Source: Tillus elongatus (lineage: Eukaryota > Arthropoda > Insecta > Coleoptera > Cleridae). Taken from it: a stretch of DNA of 64,000 nucleotides. Both the position numbers and the translations under genes were made by a program. Positions 1 to 11,656 of this stretch are shown piece by piece; the first letter of the stretch is position 1, and the number at the start of each line of letters is the position of its first letter. Where the stretch lies: the NCBI GenBank assembly GCA_964006375.1, contig OZ023264.1:178505131-178569130 (forward strand), read 5' to 3'. A model generated the notes under the pieces. It was not told where the DNA came from and did not search any database. It saw nothing but the letters and a program-made list of their open reading frames with translations.

Positions 1-249
1 AAAGTTTTAACACGTTTCGAGTTCAACCAACTGCCAGACAAGCTTAGAGCTTAAATTTAAAACAAATGTGCTACCCAATTAACTTCTTTTATTATTTTCA
101 TATATAATTATACATAAGTATTATATCATTATCATATAATGAAGAGCGCCAAATGATTGACTCGCCCGGGGCACCTGGGTGGTTAAGGCCGGCACTGAGC
201 TTTATTGAGTATCTGGCTTCGTATATTGAATCTCCTATAAATTTTATGA

Positions 250-696
250 AGCTCGCTATCCTGGACTCCAGTCAGAAGAGAGTTATACGTCTCATTGGTG
301 ACCCTACCCTCACCCAAAGGCTGCCATCCCTTGCCCAACGACGTGCCGTTGGTGACCTCTCTCTCTTTTATAGATATCTGCATGGGCACTGCTCAGAGGA
401 GCTTTCTTCCATAGTTCCTCCACCTGCTGCCCCCAACAGATCTACCAGGGGAACAGAGCGAATGCACCCTTTTACTGTCAAGATCACTAGACATAGAACA
501 TCTTGTTATGCCCGCTCTTTTGTTCCGAGGACTTCCAAGTTGTGGAATTCCTTGCCGGCACATGTTTTTCCTTCTCCTCCAAACTGTCAAGTCCAGAATT
601 ATCAATTTGCCTCTTTCCTCCTTGTCGACACCCACGGTACGATAGTATTTAGGCTGTAAGCACTCGTTGTGTGTTGTTGAAATATAAAAAAGGAAT
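250..696 (+). mobile_element. LINE family A, 3' end fragment (copy a)
   Basis: This is the last part of a non-LTR retrotransposon ORF2: the region after the reverse transcriptase, including the conserved stretch WNSLPAHVF, up to a stop at about 659 and a short A-rich tail. The same sequence recurs at 16730-17150, 47040-47460 and 60300-60745. The 5' part is missing, so it is a truncated insertion. About 240 bp upstream (1-249) is AT-rich and I recognise nothing in it. Confidence 0.8.
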
Positions 697-706
697 GTTT
701 TATAAA

Positions 707-747
707 AATTTACTGCCATAACGCATTTACGGCATCCAAACCTTTCT
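707..747 (-). repeat. Terminal motif of the GCAGCAAGTGCGTTATGG MITE family
   Basis: The plus strand reads CTGCCATAACGCATTTACGG, a diverged reverse complement of an end motif seen about ten times in the window (for example 18204, 23425, 32700, 39094, 44059). Only one end is visible here, directly downstream of the LINE remnant. Confidence 0.4.
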
Positions 748-850
748 CCTCTAATTATCACCACCATCGATATGTAATACACACATTATTATTAATAAAA
801 TAATAATAAAAACAATGAAAAAAAAAAAAAAGAATTTTCAAAATACATAC

Positions 851-3800
851 CGTTTATACTAATTTCCTCTACATTGTGATTTTTTGCTGACAGGGCCTGC
901 TTTGTTGCCCTGGATTTGGCGGTGGATGGACTGGGGTTGCCTTTTGCAACACTATTAAGATTTTTTTCTGGAATTTTGTCGAGCATAACGCTTAAGTCTT
1001 TGGAAAAACCACTGTTCTGCTTAGTACCATTATTATACTGCTGATCATCATAAGAACGATTGCAAGACTGATTATGTGTTTCTCTATTGTGGTCACTTTC
1101 TTCTAAATCATGTGGTAAAGCTTTTGATAACAATTTTCTTAGCTGTGCACTAGTTTTTCTATTATGGTCAATTTCAACATGTGGTTTTTTCACTGATTCT
1201 ATTGATTTTTGGGGAGATATCATTTTATTATTACCTCTCCTAGTTCGTATGCTTGTTTCTTCATTTGTTTTATTCTTGAACCTTGATGCTTGGGGTACAT
1301 TCGAATCTTTAACATCAGGCGTAGTATGTTTGTCGTCAATTTGAACTGACGCATGCAAACTTTGATCAATCTGGATAGATGATACACTGACTAGAGTATT
1401 TAAATTTGTTTTCATTCTCCTCCTTCTTTTCTTTAATGGTCCAAAGACTCTGGACTTTGGTTTTTTTGTAGATAATTGATTTATAACAGTTGGGTGTTTG
1501 GTTTCGTTAATACTTTGAGTATATGTTTTGCTTGATTTCTGGGTGTTCTTTGCTAAAATCTTTGCACTATTTTTATTAGAGGTGACAGGCTGGTTGTTCG
1601 GGGTCTCCTTATCGCTTTGTTTAATTGTTGTCAAAACATTGGACGGGGCAGGTGGCTTTTTAAATTCAAAAGAATCAAAACACTCCTCCACTGCAATTTC
1701 TAAATTATTGATATTTTCCAGATACCCACTTCTTCCTTCTGGATTTTCATTGATTGGTAATATTGTTCCTGTCAAATTACTCTCATCATTATGGCCAATG
1801 ACTTTATTTTTTGGATCTATCTTCTCTTTATTTTTATCTGTGTGTTGTTTTCTTAACTGTCTTGTTGACGGTTCAACTTTAGATCTTGATTTCTCTACAA
1901 AAGAAGACTTAATATTTATTTTTGAATTATCTGTTGTTTTTATTTCTTGAGATTTATTGTTGGCTTGTATATGTGTTCTATTTGTAGTTTCTAAGTTAAG
2001 ACTTTGTTGCATATTGCTGATATCAGATTGCAGTACTTCATTTCTTAATTGTGATCTAGTTATATTCCTTGCAACATCATTATTAGTAACTGTTTCTGTC
2101 GTAAACTGCTTTAAGGTTGACAAGGGTGAATTAATAGATTTAGTTCGTAAGCTTTTAACTTTTTCAATGCATGTGCTTTTATCAGAATTTACCTCAGCAT
2201 CTTTCTCAGTTCTGCTTTTCAATTTGGTTTTATTTGATGCTCGTTGCTCATTTGTACTTGATTTGTGAAGAGTTCGACTTATTGAATCCGATTTATCGGC
2301 CTTACTATCAATATTTAGGTCATCGGCAATATGCTCAATTTCTTTTATGGTCTTTTCCGACGTTACATTACAATTCTGAGACTTCTTTCTTGTCTCCACA
2401 TTTGATTTTCTATTTAATCCTTGCTTCTTTTCTAGATGAATTGTTTTTGCTGCTGTATCTATATCGTGTGAATTTTCACAAAATTCACCGTCGATAACGT
2501 CTGATACACTTGGATTTTGAGATATAATTCGTGTGGGTCCAAGACTCTCTGTTCCTTGGTGAACAGGGTTTTTGTTCAAATTCTTTTTCTTTGCGGGCTC
2601 CTTTGATTTTTTGTTATTACTAGCAGTTTCTGCATCTTCTCTTTCTTTTTCTTTTGCCACCTTCGACTGCCTTAACTCCGATACTTCTGTTCTGTTTTTG
2701 GGAGTGACATCAGTCACACTCTTTCTGGGTTCATTGCTAACAGGCTCTTCTTGCTGTGTGAGATTACCACATTTAGATCGTATCCTTACTGATCTACGAA
2801 CACTATCCGTTCCTGATTCTAATTGATTTGCATTCACTTTTGATTCTTTTGCTGAACGTGTTAATTCAGATTCACTAACCTTTTTATTATTAGGATCTGA
2901 TTTTGTATGACTTTTTTCTGGTGGTATTTCATTATTTTGAGGTTTTGTTACCTTCGAGGTAGAGTGTATTTTATTTACATCAACATCTGGTGTATGTTGC
3001 TTTACTTCTGACAATTCTTCGTTACTAGAATTACCTAATATTTCAATAACTTCATTATCAAATGTTCTTTCATTGAAATCTGGCCTGTTACCATCTTGTA
3101 CAGTGTCTTTACCTGGCATATGCCCGTTACTTAAAACACGCCCATCTGCTTCTGCTACATAATTCTCAATTGAAGTATTAAAATCTGTCCTTTTAGAAGT
3201 AGTTAGTCTACCGCTTACATTTCTAGATATTATAAATTCATTTCTTAAGTTTACAAAATTTTCTGGTATTACATCAATTTCATTATTTTCTTCCATTACA
3301 TTGTTGGGAACAAATGATTTAGGTTTATTAACTAAAACAAATTGATTTTTATTCCCATCATACTGTAGATCCTTATAAACTTTTCTTCTTGGCTCAGGAC
3401 GATAATGGTCATATAGAGTTTCTCGAAGTGGCTGGTGAATATTTTCTTGTACAAAATTATATGCAGAGCTTCTAAAGTCATTTTCATCACGTAGTCTACC
3501 AATTTGGGTATGACAATGTGATTGTGAATTTTCTTTATCAAATCTGGTCTCTTGTAATGCTGTAGCTTCATTATGTTTATAAATCTCTTTATGTTTAAAA
3601 TTACTAATTAAAGCTCTATTTTGACTAAAAGGTCCAGAAGATTGTTCTGCAAATTGTGACAGTGGTTTAGGTATATTGCTCCTGTTCTGTATTCCCTGAG
3701 GATGCACCCCCTGTTGTACTTGGTCTTTTCGGAGAAAGTCGAAAAGATGCACTGCATAATTGTCAGAAATCACGGAGTTGCAACTTTCATCTGAACTTGA

Positions 3801-4502
3801 AGTTGTCGCATAGCCACAAGTTTGTGTAAAAACCGTGTTCCTTGTGGAATTTTGATTGCGATGCTGCGAAAATTTTCCAGAATCTCTGTTTGATGTCTGG
3901 ATGATTTTATCTGAAAAACCTGTGTTCGATCTGGACCTCAGTTGCTTGTCTACTGCACTTGGCCTTATTCCATTTCGATTACTGCAACTGGTGGCTCTTA
4001 ATTTGGATATGTTCTCGTTTATGAAGTTACCACTATTCGCATCACTCAATCTTCGATCACATTGTATTTCTACTGATTTCAACTTAGCCTTGTTGCTATT
4101 AATGGAGGCAGTACTATTTAATGTTTGCACCAATTTATGTAAAGCATTTTCATTAACTAATGTATGATCGTTTACCTCGCCTTGTCTTTGAGCACAGTGT
4201 AGTTCCTCCGCTCTGGACTTAATCTCATTGATAAGTTCATTAAAGGTCTTATGTCCTTCGTTCCTTTGCTGCACATCACTGCTGATGTCTAAAGGCAATA
4301 AGCCTGATTCAATAGGTGACAGATTCAAAGACACATCTTCTCTAATATCTCCCTTATGTCCAGGATATGGCGTACTAGTCGGCAGATCAACTATGCTTTC
4401 AGGCACTGCAAAGGCACGCTTTACAATGGACCTTCGGAAATTGCTAGGTTGAACTGGTTGACCGAATAGTGATTTTTTCTTGTTGTCCTTGTTGTATATT
4501 CG
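851..4502 (-). CDS. Large third exon of an unrecognised basic, low-complexity protein (gene 1)
   Basis: A 3652-nt open exon, 1217 codons plus one base. It is bounded by a pyrimidine-rich acceptor (TTTTTTCAG, AG at 4504-4503) and a donor (GTATGT, GT at 850-849). It has no ATG near its 5' end, so it is an internal exon. It begins RIYNKDNKKKSLFG and encodes a Lys/Ser/Asn/Glu-rich, largely disordered chain with basic patches (RRSVRIRSK near the middle, KKRRRRMK towards the end), compatible with a nuclear or cytoskeletal protein. No enzyme domain is visible. Its phase (0) fits exon 2 at 55045-54973, which would make the intervening intron 50.5 kb and this segment residues 106-1322. The gene continues past the left edge. 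I do not recognise the family. The reading frame is certain; the link to the distant exons is inference. Confidence 0.75.
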
Positions 4503-4596
4503 CTGAAAAAATATATCATATTAGCCCTTAACTTAACAAAGCCTATTAATACATATGCTATTTTTATATGCATTTTTAGTGAATTTCCAGTAAGAA

Positions 4597-4598
<2 letters not shown>

Positions 4599-4688
<90 letters not shown>

Positions 4689-4705
4689 GTGTGTGTGTGT
4701 GTGTG
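4599..4705. repeat. TA dinucleotide array followed by GT repeat
   Basis: About 43 TA units run into a short GT run. The left flank (AGTGAATTTCCAGTAAGAAA) resembles the hairpin end of the microsatellite-cored repeat family described at 61733. The 350 bp to the right (4706-5064) shows no recognisable gene. Confidence 0.9.
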
Positions 4706-5059
4706 GTGGCCCAAAGGCAGGCTCTACCAAAACACGTAACGGAGAATACAGTGACTTAATAGAGACAGTGTGGCCAATGGGTGGTATTATTTTCTATTGG
4801 TTTGCCAGTCACGTGGTACAAAATCCGCCATGAATTCTCCAAACGATGTTCGTTTCATTCATTATTTACGTGTACCAAATAGTGACCGCCGTAGTTTTTG
4901 AGTGGTTTTAATGTTATTATTGCATCTGTCTGAAAGGGGAGTGAAGTGTAATACGTGTAAATCGTAAAAATGAAAACAAAATTCATTGTATATAGGTGAG
5001 TATTTATGAGTCAAGAAAAATTCTTTATTTTCTTTATTCAACGAATTAAATATCAATGC

Positions 5060-5064
<5 letters not shown>

Positions 5065-5154
<90 letters not shown>
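5065..5154. repeat. TA dinucleotide array
   Basis: About 45 uninterrupted TA units abut the 3' end of the Penelope-like remnant. Confidence 0.95.
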
Positions 5155-5156
<2 letters not shown>

Positions 5157-5240
5157 CATAGTTGGTTCTCGGGTAGAACCGCGTCCAGAATTTATGGAAA
5201 CTCGACGTTTCGGCTCCTATTTTGAAGCCATTTTCAAGAG
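5155..5240 (-). mobile_element. Penelope-like element 3' end with degenerate hammerhead-like motif
   Basis: On the minus strand a short stem, GGCT...AGCC, is followed by GAAACGTCG and preceded by CTTGAAAAT. This is the layout (CTGANGA, stem, GAAA) of hammerhead ribozymes known from Penelope-like element ends, but with a degenerate first core box. It lies downstream of the endonuclease remnant on the same strand and abuts the TA array. Confidence 0.45.
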
Positions 5241-5450
5241 GTAAAGGAAATATGTAAGGAGACTCTAAGGCCTCAATCTGCCTACTCCTTAGAGTGATGG
5301 ACAAAGGTGGGTAAAGGAAATATGTAAGGACACTCTAAGTCCTCAATCTGCCTACTCCTTAGAGCGGTGGACAAAGGTAGGTAAAAGAAATATGTAAGGA
5401 CACTCTAAGGCCTCAATCTGCCTACTCCTTAGAGCGGTGGACAAAGTTGG
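5241..5450. repeat. Tandem repeat, three copies of a 70-bp unit
   Basis: Units start at 5241, 5311 and 5381 and differ by a few substitutions. A partial copy of the segment CCTCAATCTGCCTACTCC recurs at about 5479. The array lies between the Penelope-like 3' motif and its endonuclease remnant and is probably part of that element's non-coding end. Confidence 0.85.
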
Positions 5451-5542
5451 GTTGGGTTGTTATAGCTCGATTACGGGGCCTCAATCTGCCTACTCCCCAA
5501 ATCTGGCCGGAGATCGTCTGTGAGGTCTCAGTGTGTTGAACC

Positions 5543-6075
5543 CTAGGACTCAGAGAGATCTGGCAGTTCGTTGCAAGTCTTGTCATATATGTCGTTGGGT
5601 CTGCCTGCTTCGTTATCAGTGAAAGTCGTGGGGTCATTGTCAATTAAGTGGGGGGCTTTGGTCACGGTACTTAGAGGATTAAGAGGGTCACCGGCATTTG
5701 TTGAGGCAGATAATGATGCAATAAAATTGTCTGTGGCATTTATTTCCTTTTTGTGTGTTTGTAAAGAAGATATAATAGGTTTCCAAGTAGTCGGAAGGCG
5801 AAGACCATCATCTCTCTTATTTAAACAATCGGGACGTTTTTCAATCTCGATTGCTTCGCGGATAATTCTCGTTTTGAAGTTGTAAACCGGTGCTATTGTT
5901 TTGGCATTATCGAAGTCTGTTTTGTGCCCCATATGAATATGATGCATGGCCAGCGCCGATAAGGGGTCGGATTTTCTAACTGCGATGGTGTGTTCATATA
6001 TTCTATTGTGGATGCGTCTATTTGTTTGTCCTACATAAGTTCGGGAACAGTCGGAACAAGGAATTTCGTAAACTG
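5543..6075 (-). pseudogene. Penelope-like retroelement, GIY-YIG endonuclease remnant
   Basis: Reading down from 6075, the frame encodes VYEIPCSDCSRTYVGQT followed by an RIxEH motif. This is the cysteine-flanked GIY-YIG-type endonuclease module found at the C terminus of Penelope-like reverse transcriptases. A histidine-containing segment (MHHIHMGH) and a C-terminal tail end at a stop near 5543. The reverse transcriptase half is absent, so it is a 5'-truncated, inactive copy. A separate Penelope reverse-transcriptase scrap lies at 28068-28229. Confidence 0.75.
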
Positions 6076-6079
6076 AACA

Positions 6080-7690
6080 AAAACATAACTAGTAGGGTAG
6101 AAATTGCTGAGATACTTGTCGGATATTTTTCATGTTGCTGAGCGGGGAAGCTCATGTTGCATTTCGGAGGCCAGATGTCTGATAGCTGCCCAGCCGAAAA
6201 ATATAAGTCCAAAACACTTTTTATAACACCAGTAACTGAATGTGAAGTTATTGACATCATCAATGAACTTCCTAATAAAAAATCATAAGGCTTTGATGAT
6301 GTTCCAATAAAAATTATTAAGCAATGTGCTGCTGGGCTTGCCGCGCCACTTACAAATATTATAAATTCCTGTATATGTCTGGGAAAATTCCCTGACATAT
6401 TGAAACTGGCTGTAGTTGTTTATGTGTTGAAGGCGGGGGACACTACGAATTTGGAGAACTACTTTTCAAATATCATAGAAAGGGCAGTACATAACAGGAT
6501 GGTTAAGTTTTTAAACGCTAATAATACAATATCACCATCACAGCACGGATTTAGAACTGATTATTCCACATAAACTGCCCTTATCGAATACACTCAATAT
6601 GTAAACGAAAGAATGGACCTCAATTACGGTGTGGTAATCTTTTTTTGTTAAGGAGAAGATGTGGACGTTGGGGATAAGGGGCACTTGCAACGACCTTCTG
6701 CTTTCGTATCTCACCAACAGACAGTTACTTGTAAAAGCGAATAATATTAATTCCCAAAGATATAGTGTAAGTATGGGCACACCCCAGTGAAGTGTCATTG
6801 GCCCACTTTTGTTTACACTCTATGTAAACGATTTGCCGCAATTTATACAAGACGGAAAAGTCTTCATGTTCGCAGATTACACTTCTATTGTTGTCTACGG
6901 CAAGACGGTGGAGGAAACTGAATTAAAATTAAAATCCGTAGTACAGTCTTTTGATGAATGGTGTTATAGAAACCGACTAATGTTCAACTATGACGAGACT
7001 TTTTCTCTTGAAATGCATAACTGCCACCGAAGAGAGAGAATGTGCGACAGCACTATTTTGGTGAACAGAAATGTGGTGCAATTCAAAAGGGTGACAAAAT
7101 TTTTGCGTGTTAGAATTGACAGTAGCCTGTTATATATAGACCAGATCGATCACGTGTACAAGAAATTAATTTCCGCGTTTTATACAATTTTGATGCTTAA
7201 ATATTCCTTAAGCTGGGAAAATCTGCTGAAAGTCTATTACGCCATTGTCTATTCACATCTGAGTTACAGTATCGTTATCTGGGGCCAATCCGCGGACTGC
7301 CATAGAATATTTGCGCTACAGAAACGAATACTGAGATTAATATACAATATAACTTATGGGCACTCTTCTCGTGACATCTTTAAGCAAGATAACATTGACG
7401 GTAACATCAGTTTACTTGTTCCATCTGTTAACTTGCATTCATAAACACAAGAGAAAATTTGTTATCAACTCGGATATTCATGGGTACAACACTCGAGAAA
7501 AAGATAGTTTTCACCTGAATAAATGTCACCATTCTTTTTTTAAAGAGTCCTTATGTTATGCAGGTTGCTTTTTGTACAACCAGCTGCCTTGTTCTCTAAG
7601 GGACGCAAATTGTGCAAAAAAATTTAGACAACTGATGGTTGCTTTGATTACTCATAGTTTGAGTGAATTTTATGAAGCTGCACTGTGAAC
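6080..7690 (+). pseudogene. LINE family B reverse transcriptase, degenerate
   Basis: Scattered frames give reverse-transcriptase blocks in order: GFDDVPIKIIKQC (about 6290), SPSQHGFRTDYST (about 6535), YVNDLPQF (about 6820), the catalytic box as FADYTS instead of F/YADD (about 6860), then the thumb/C-terminal region to a stop at 7688. Several stops (about 6285, 6570) and shifts (about 6440, 6650, 7420) interrupt it, and the second catalytic aspartate is replaced. The clade is uncertain (Jockey/CR1-like). It lies between the Penelope remnant and a TA array. Confidence 0.75.
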
Positions 7691-7812
7691 ATATGTTTTT
7701 TCTTGTGATGTTAAGCTCGTTATATTTTAGATTTTTGGGCACGTACCCTTGTGATACGTTTTTTTACTATGTAAGCTTTATGACTTGTCCGATTTACAAT
7801 AATTGTAACCAA

Positions 7813-7814
<2 letters not shown>

Positions 7815-7903
<89 letters not shown>
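7815..7903. repeat. TA dinucleotide array, left flank of mariner element 1
   Basis: Uninterrupted TA units. The element at 7904 begins directly after a TA, and a matching array continues at 10892, so one original array was split by the insertion. Confidence 0.95.
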
Positions 7904-7906
<3 letters not shown>

Positions 7907-8640
7907 TGTGTCCCAAACTGGATGGGAATGTATTGCTATCTCCGCTATTATTAGAGATAGGGAGACGGTTAAATTAGCCATGTTTTGTAGAATTTCATGC
8001 TCGTTCCAAATATGACTTGTATTTTGCCCTGCCACTTTTCGTTTTCGAGTTATTTTGAAAAACCCAATATTTGTCGATTTCTTTTTTGTTCAATATCTAA
8101 GTAGGCGTTGATCTGACATGTCTAAGACTTGCACATTATCAGGACACTTTTTACAGAGTAATCTTTTTGTGCTATTCTCAACTTTGGATTGTCATTTGTT
8201 TTTGAGCTACATGTATCAACGTTTGTTTTTATTATGGCAGCCATATTGGATTTTTTGCTCATGTGATAGCCTGTGAAAAGAGCTTTCCAATGATGTACAA
8301 CATGCTTGAGAAATCTTGTAATTGCACTGGCAATTTTGAGAAAAACCGTTTTGTGGATAGTAGGCTGTGAAATCCAATACCAGAAAACAAATGACGAAAA
8401 AAAGTGTTCAAAAAGCAGCAGCCCATGGAGTCTAACAATAGACTTCTACTTTTAATATAATTTTCCGTAATGATTCACGATAAAAATAATAGGAACTTTG
8501 AGCACACCAATGAATCGGCCCATTATTACAAATGATATTTTACAATACAACATTATCCTAAAAAAATTTTATAATTAAATTAAATAGGTAAACCTAGTAA
8601 ATAACTAAATTTACTAACAGAACTCAATAAAAAGCATATT
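7904..8640 (+). repeat. Left long terminal inverted repeat of mariner element 1
   Basis: It pairs with 10891-10165. Matching stretches can be followed from the tip (CAGTGTGTCCC) through TAGTAGGCTGTGAAATCCAA near 8360 and AACCTAGTAAATAACTAAAT near 8590. Confidence 0.85.
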
Positions 8641-8820
8641 AATGATTTACGAAGACGCCTTTGAAAATTGTTTGATTTTTAAACGTAAGTTAATTTAAAA
8701 AACAACAGTACAAACTGCCATTCTTAATTATCTGAACAATTTGAGGTGTATTTAACACGCTGATTAAAATTTAGTGCTAAATAGTTTGTTTCCTGTTTAT
8801 TTTAAATATTATTCAACAAT

Positions 8821-9916
8821 ATGTTCAGTAATGAAGAATATTTTGACATGTTGGAATGTTATATTCGTTCTAACCAAAATACTGAGGCAGCTGCAAATTT
8901 ATATCAAAACAACTACCCAGAAAGACGACAACCAAACACCAAAACATTTCGCTGGGTAGTGACCAATCTATTGAACGACGGTAGCTTCCACGCAAAGAAA
9001 CTACCAATGCCTAGAAATGAAGAAAGAAATAATGCCGTCGTACAGGTTTCAAACGAAAACCCATCGCAATCTGTTCGGTTTTATGGTGAACAAATTGACG
9101 TTTCAAAAAGTACGGTACATCGTGTATTAAAACAAAGTCATTACCATCCATACAAACCTACAATCGTCCAAGGCTTAAATGTTGACGATTACCCCAAGCG
9201 ACTTCAATTCTGCAGATGGTATCAAGGACAATGTCAGCAAGATGAACATTTTCATTTGAAAATAATATGGACTGATGAATCCAGATTTACAAATTGTGGT
9301 GTGTATAATCGCTATAATAGGTATTATTGGGCAAATGAAAATCCCCACCTAAAGGAAGAAAGACGATTGCAAGACAGATTTGGTATTAATGTTTGATGCG
9401 GCTTATTAGGTAAGAAACTGTTATTTTTATTTGTAAATTAGACAGTTAATTTAAAAAAAAATCAGGTAACTTCATTGTTGGTTCGTTCTTATTTGAAATT
9501 AATTTAACTGGGGAAAGGTATCTTAATCTATTGAGAAATGATATCTTACCAACAATTTAGAAGAGTTCATGATAATTTAGACGAGATTTGGTACCAACAA
9601 GATGGTTGTCCAGCTCACAATACTAGGATCGTCAAAGAAATTTTGTACCAAAATTTTAATAATCGTGTCATTTGTAACAATGGGCCGGTTCATTGGTGTG
9701 CTCGAAGTCCTGATATAACACCCATGGGTTTTTGTTTTGGGTACTCTGAAGAATGACGTGTATAAATTCGATCCACCACAAAATATCAATGAATTACGAA
9801 ACCGAATCACGGTAGCTATTAATCATATTAACCGAAACACCCTCACCAGAGTTTGCAGGCATGTTTCAAAAAGGTGTATAAAGTGCATTGAACAAAACGG
9901 TGGCCATCATGAATAA
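8821..9916 (+). pseudogene. Mariner-like transposase with DUF4817-type helix-turn-helix, broken
   Basis: The N terminus, MFSNEEYFDMLECYIRSNQN, matches the insect DUF4817 helix-turn-helix DNA-binding domain. The DDE core follows: IIWTDESRF (first Asp), WYQQDGCPAHN (second Asp), then RSPDITPMGF where the third Asp would be expected in the L/M-D-F position but is Gly. My count of residues between the second and third positions is 41. Breaks: a TGA in place of Trp at about 9394, a possible small intron or insertion at 9410-9466 (GTAAG...CAG), and frameshifts near 9555 and 9735. It is inactive. In cis lie the long inverted repeats of the same element. Confidence 0.85.
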
Positions 9917-10079
9917 TTTTCTATTTAGTGTATTTTTAAGTTTATATTTTATAAGTTGTTGAGTTCCGTTTTTAATTGTGTTGTTTTGTGGAGTTTAAGT
10001 TTCTATTTGGTATTAAACTGTTCCATATAATATTACCTAGCATTATTACCTAATTAAGTATTGTAAATTAAATCACATT

Positions 10080-10165
10080 TTTTATCGTGAATCATTATGG
10101 AAAATTATGTTAAAAGTAGAAGTCTATTGTTAGACTCCATGACCTACTGCTTTTTGAACACTTTT
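10080..10165 (+). repeat. Internal direct duplication of right inverted-repeat sequence
   Basis: The stretch around TTAAAAGTAGAAGTCTATTG (10080-10165) repeats the sequence at about 10310-10395 in the same orientation, inserting an extra piece beside the right inverted repeat. Confidence 0.7.
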
Positions 10166-10889
10166 TATTGAGTTCTGTTAGTAAATTTAGTTATTTACTA
10201 GGTTTACCTATTTAATTAAATTGTAACAATTTTTTAGGATAATGTTGTAATGTAAAATATCATTTGTAATAATGGTCCGATTCATTGGTGTGCACAATGT
10301 TTCGACTTTTTTATCGTGAATCATTACGGAAAATTATGTTAAAAGTAGACGTCTATTGTTAGACTCCATGGCCTACTGCTTTTTGAACACTTTTTTTTTG
10401 TCATTTGTTTTCTGGTATTGGATTTCATAGCCTACTATCCTCAAAACGGTTTTTCTCAAAATTGTCAGTGCAATTACAAGATTTTTCAAGCATGTTGTAC
10501 ATAATTGGAAAGCTCTTTTCACAGGCTATCACATGAGCAAAAATTCCAATTGGGCTGCCATAATAAAAACAAACGTTGATACCTGTAGCTCAAAAACAAA
10601 TGACAATCCAAAGTTGAGAATAGCACAAAAAGATTACTCTCTAAAAAGTGTCCTGATAATGTACAAGTCTTGGACATGTCAGATCAACGCCTACTTAGAT
10701 ATTGAAGAAAAAAGAAATCGGCAAATTTTGGTTTTTTCAAAATAACTCGAAAACAAAAAGAGACAGGGCAAAATAAAAGTCATATTTGGAACAGGCATGA
10801 AATTCTACAAAACATTGCTAGTTTAACCGTCTCCCTATCTCTAATAATAACGGAGATAGCAATACATTCCCATCCAGTTTGGGACACAC

Positions 10890-10891
<2 letters not shown>
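10165..10891 (-). repeat. Right long terminal inverted repeat of mariner element 1
   Basis: Reverse complement of 7904-8640. It ends in GGGACACACTG followed by TA. Confidence 0.85.

Positions 10892-10985
<94 letters not shown>
10892..10985. repeat. TA dinucleotide array, right flank of mariner element 1
   Basis: TA units continuing the array of 7815-7903. The 320 bp that follow (10986-11307), up to the GR-A start codon, are AT-rich with no recognised gene and would hold the GR-A promoter. Confidence 0.95.
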
Positions 10986-10988
<3 letters not shown>

Positions 10989-11307
10989 CAAAGTTGTGCA
11001 GAATTTCAAGAACAGTTTGATGACATCAACAAACTTCTAATGCATCATCTACTTTCTGAGATATTTTGAAAAAGCTAATATTACATAGTTTTGTTACAAC
11101 GGATCAGACAATGTCAATATTACAAACTACATATCAAATATTAGATATTATTATGAATAAATTATTTTCATCAAATCAGTAAAAAGAAACAGCAAATTGT
11201 GATAGATTAGATACTGTTATGTATAATTTAGAAGCAGTTATTTGTCAAAAAGCCACAATAAGACGAGAGTGCTTTTAGTACATTTATACGAACGTTTGTA
11301 AAATAAA

Positions 11308-11443
11308 ATGGAAAATGATAGGGACATATTTAAATCCATGTTATTATATAATACAATTGGAAAATGTGTTGGAATATTCCCGTATTTTAGCAAAACAGAA
11401 AACGGAAGAGAAAATTACAACAAACAAATTTTACCATCGTGTG
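11308..11443 (+). CDS. Gustatory receptor GR-A, exon 1 (N terminus) and overall gene note
   Basis: First exon of a five-exon gene (11308-11443, 13422-14158, 17416-17484, 25735-25824, 29126-29194; 1101 nt, 366 residues, no internal stop). The ATG context is AAAATGG. The exon encodes MENDRDIFKSMLLYNTIGKC and ends CCATCGTGTG before donor GTACGT, phase 1, matching the TG that opens exon 2. The protein has about seven hydrophobic segments and the GR C-terminal pattern (FLLQVLH...NFTICGFFPMN, then a final membrane segment with Gln). Insect GRs are ligand-gated cation channels of chemosensory neurons; the ligand cannot be inferred. The gene is antisense to, and apparently nested in, intron 2 of gene 1. 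It is a paralogue of GR-B, with the same last three exon phases. Confidence 0.78.
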
Positions 11444-11469
11444 GTACGTATGTACAAGAGTTTTTCTTT

Positions 11470-11656
11470 TTTCTTTAACGTCGGCCTATTTCCGCGATTA
11501 TGGCCAACCACCGATGCCAGAGAATCACCCAATTTCTGTAAGAAGGGAAGGGATATTTAACGTGCCCAACATCTTATGGCACACAGTACCGGCGGTTTAA
11601 CGTCCTCTCCGGGGGGCGGACGGTGCAGACATTCAACTTGCTCAAACACAATGCTG
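11470..11656 (-). mobile_element. SINE fragment (tail and body, no tRNA head)
   Basis: It matches the 3' half of the SINEs at 27662-28020 and 63041-63395 (GGCCTATTTCCGCGATTATGG near 11484), in minus orientation. The tRNA-like head is missing. It lies in the first intron of GR-A. Confidence 0.75.

Larger units (their letters stand above)
7904..10891 (+). mobile_element. Complete-ended Tc1/mariner-like element 1 with very long inverted repeats
   Basis: The ends read CAGTGTGTCCCAAACTGG and its reverse complement, each flanked by TA, the target of this superfamily. The inverted repeats extend about 735 bp inward (7904-8640 against 10891-10165), with only scattered mismatches plus a duplication on the right. 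The transposase lies between them on the plus strand. Total length is 2988 bp. The long repeats and the position inside a TA array are unusual, since most mariner repeats are about 30 bp. Confidence 0.9.

Noticed and set aside
792..850. Continuation of the big minus-strand frame into a phenylalanine-rich tail
   Set aside because: A good donor (GTATGT) lies at 850-849, and the rest is a T-run in the intron.
1087..4452. Several plus-strand open frames inside the large exon region
   Set aside because: They are antisense shadows of the minus-strand coding exon, rich in Leu and Phe from the complementary Lys/Glu codons.
4421..4730. Open frames of Ile-Tyr repeats across this and the other twelve TA arrays
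   Set aside because: They exist only because TA repeats contain no in-frame stop in two frames; they are microsatellites.
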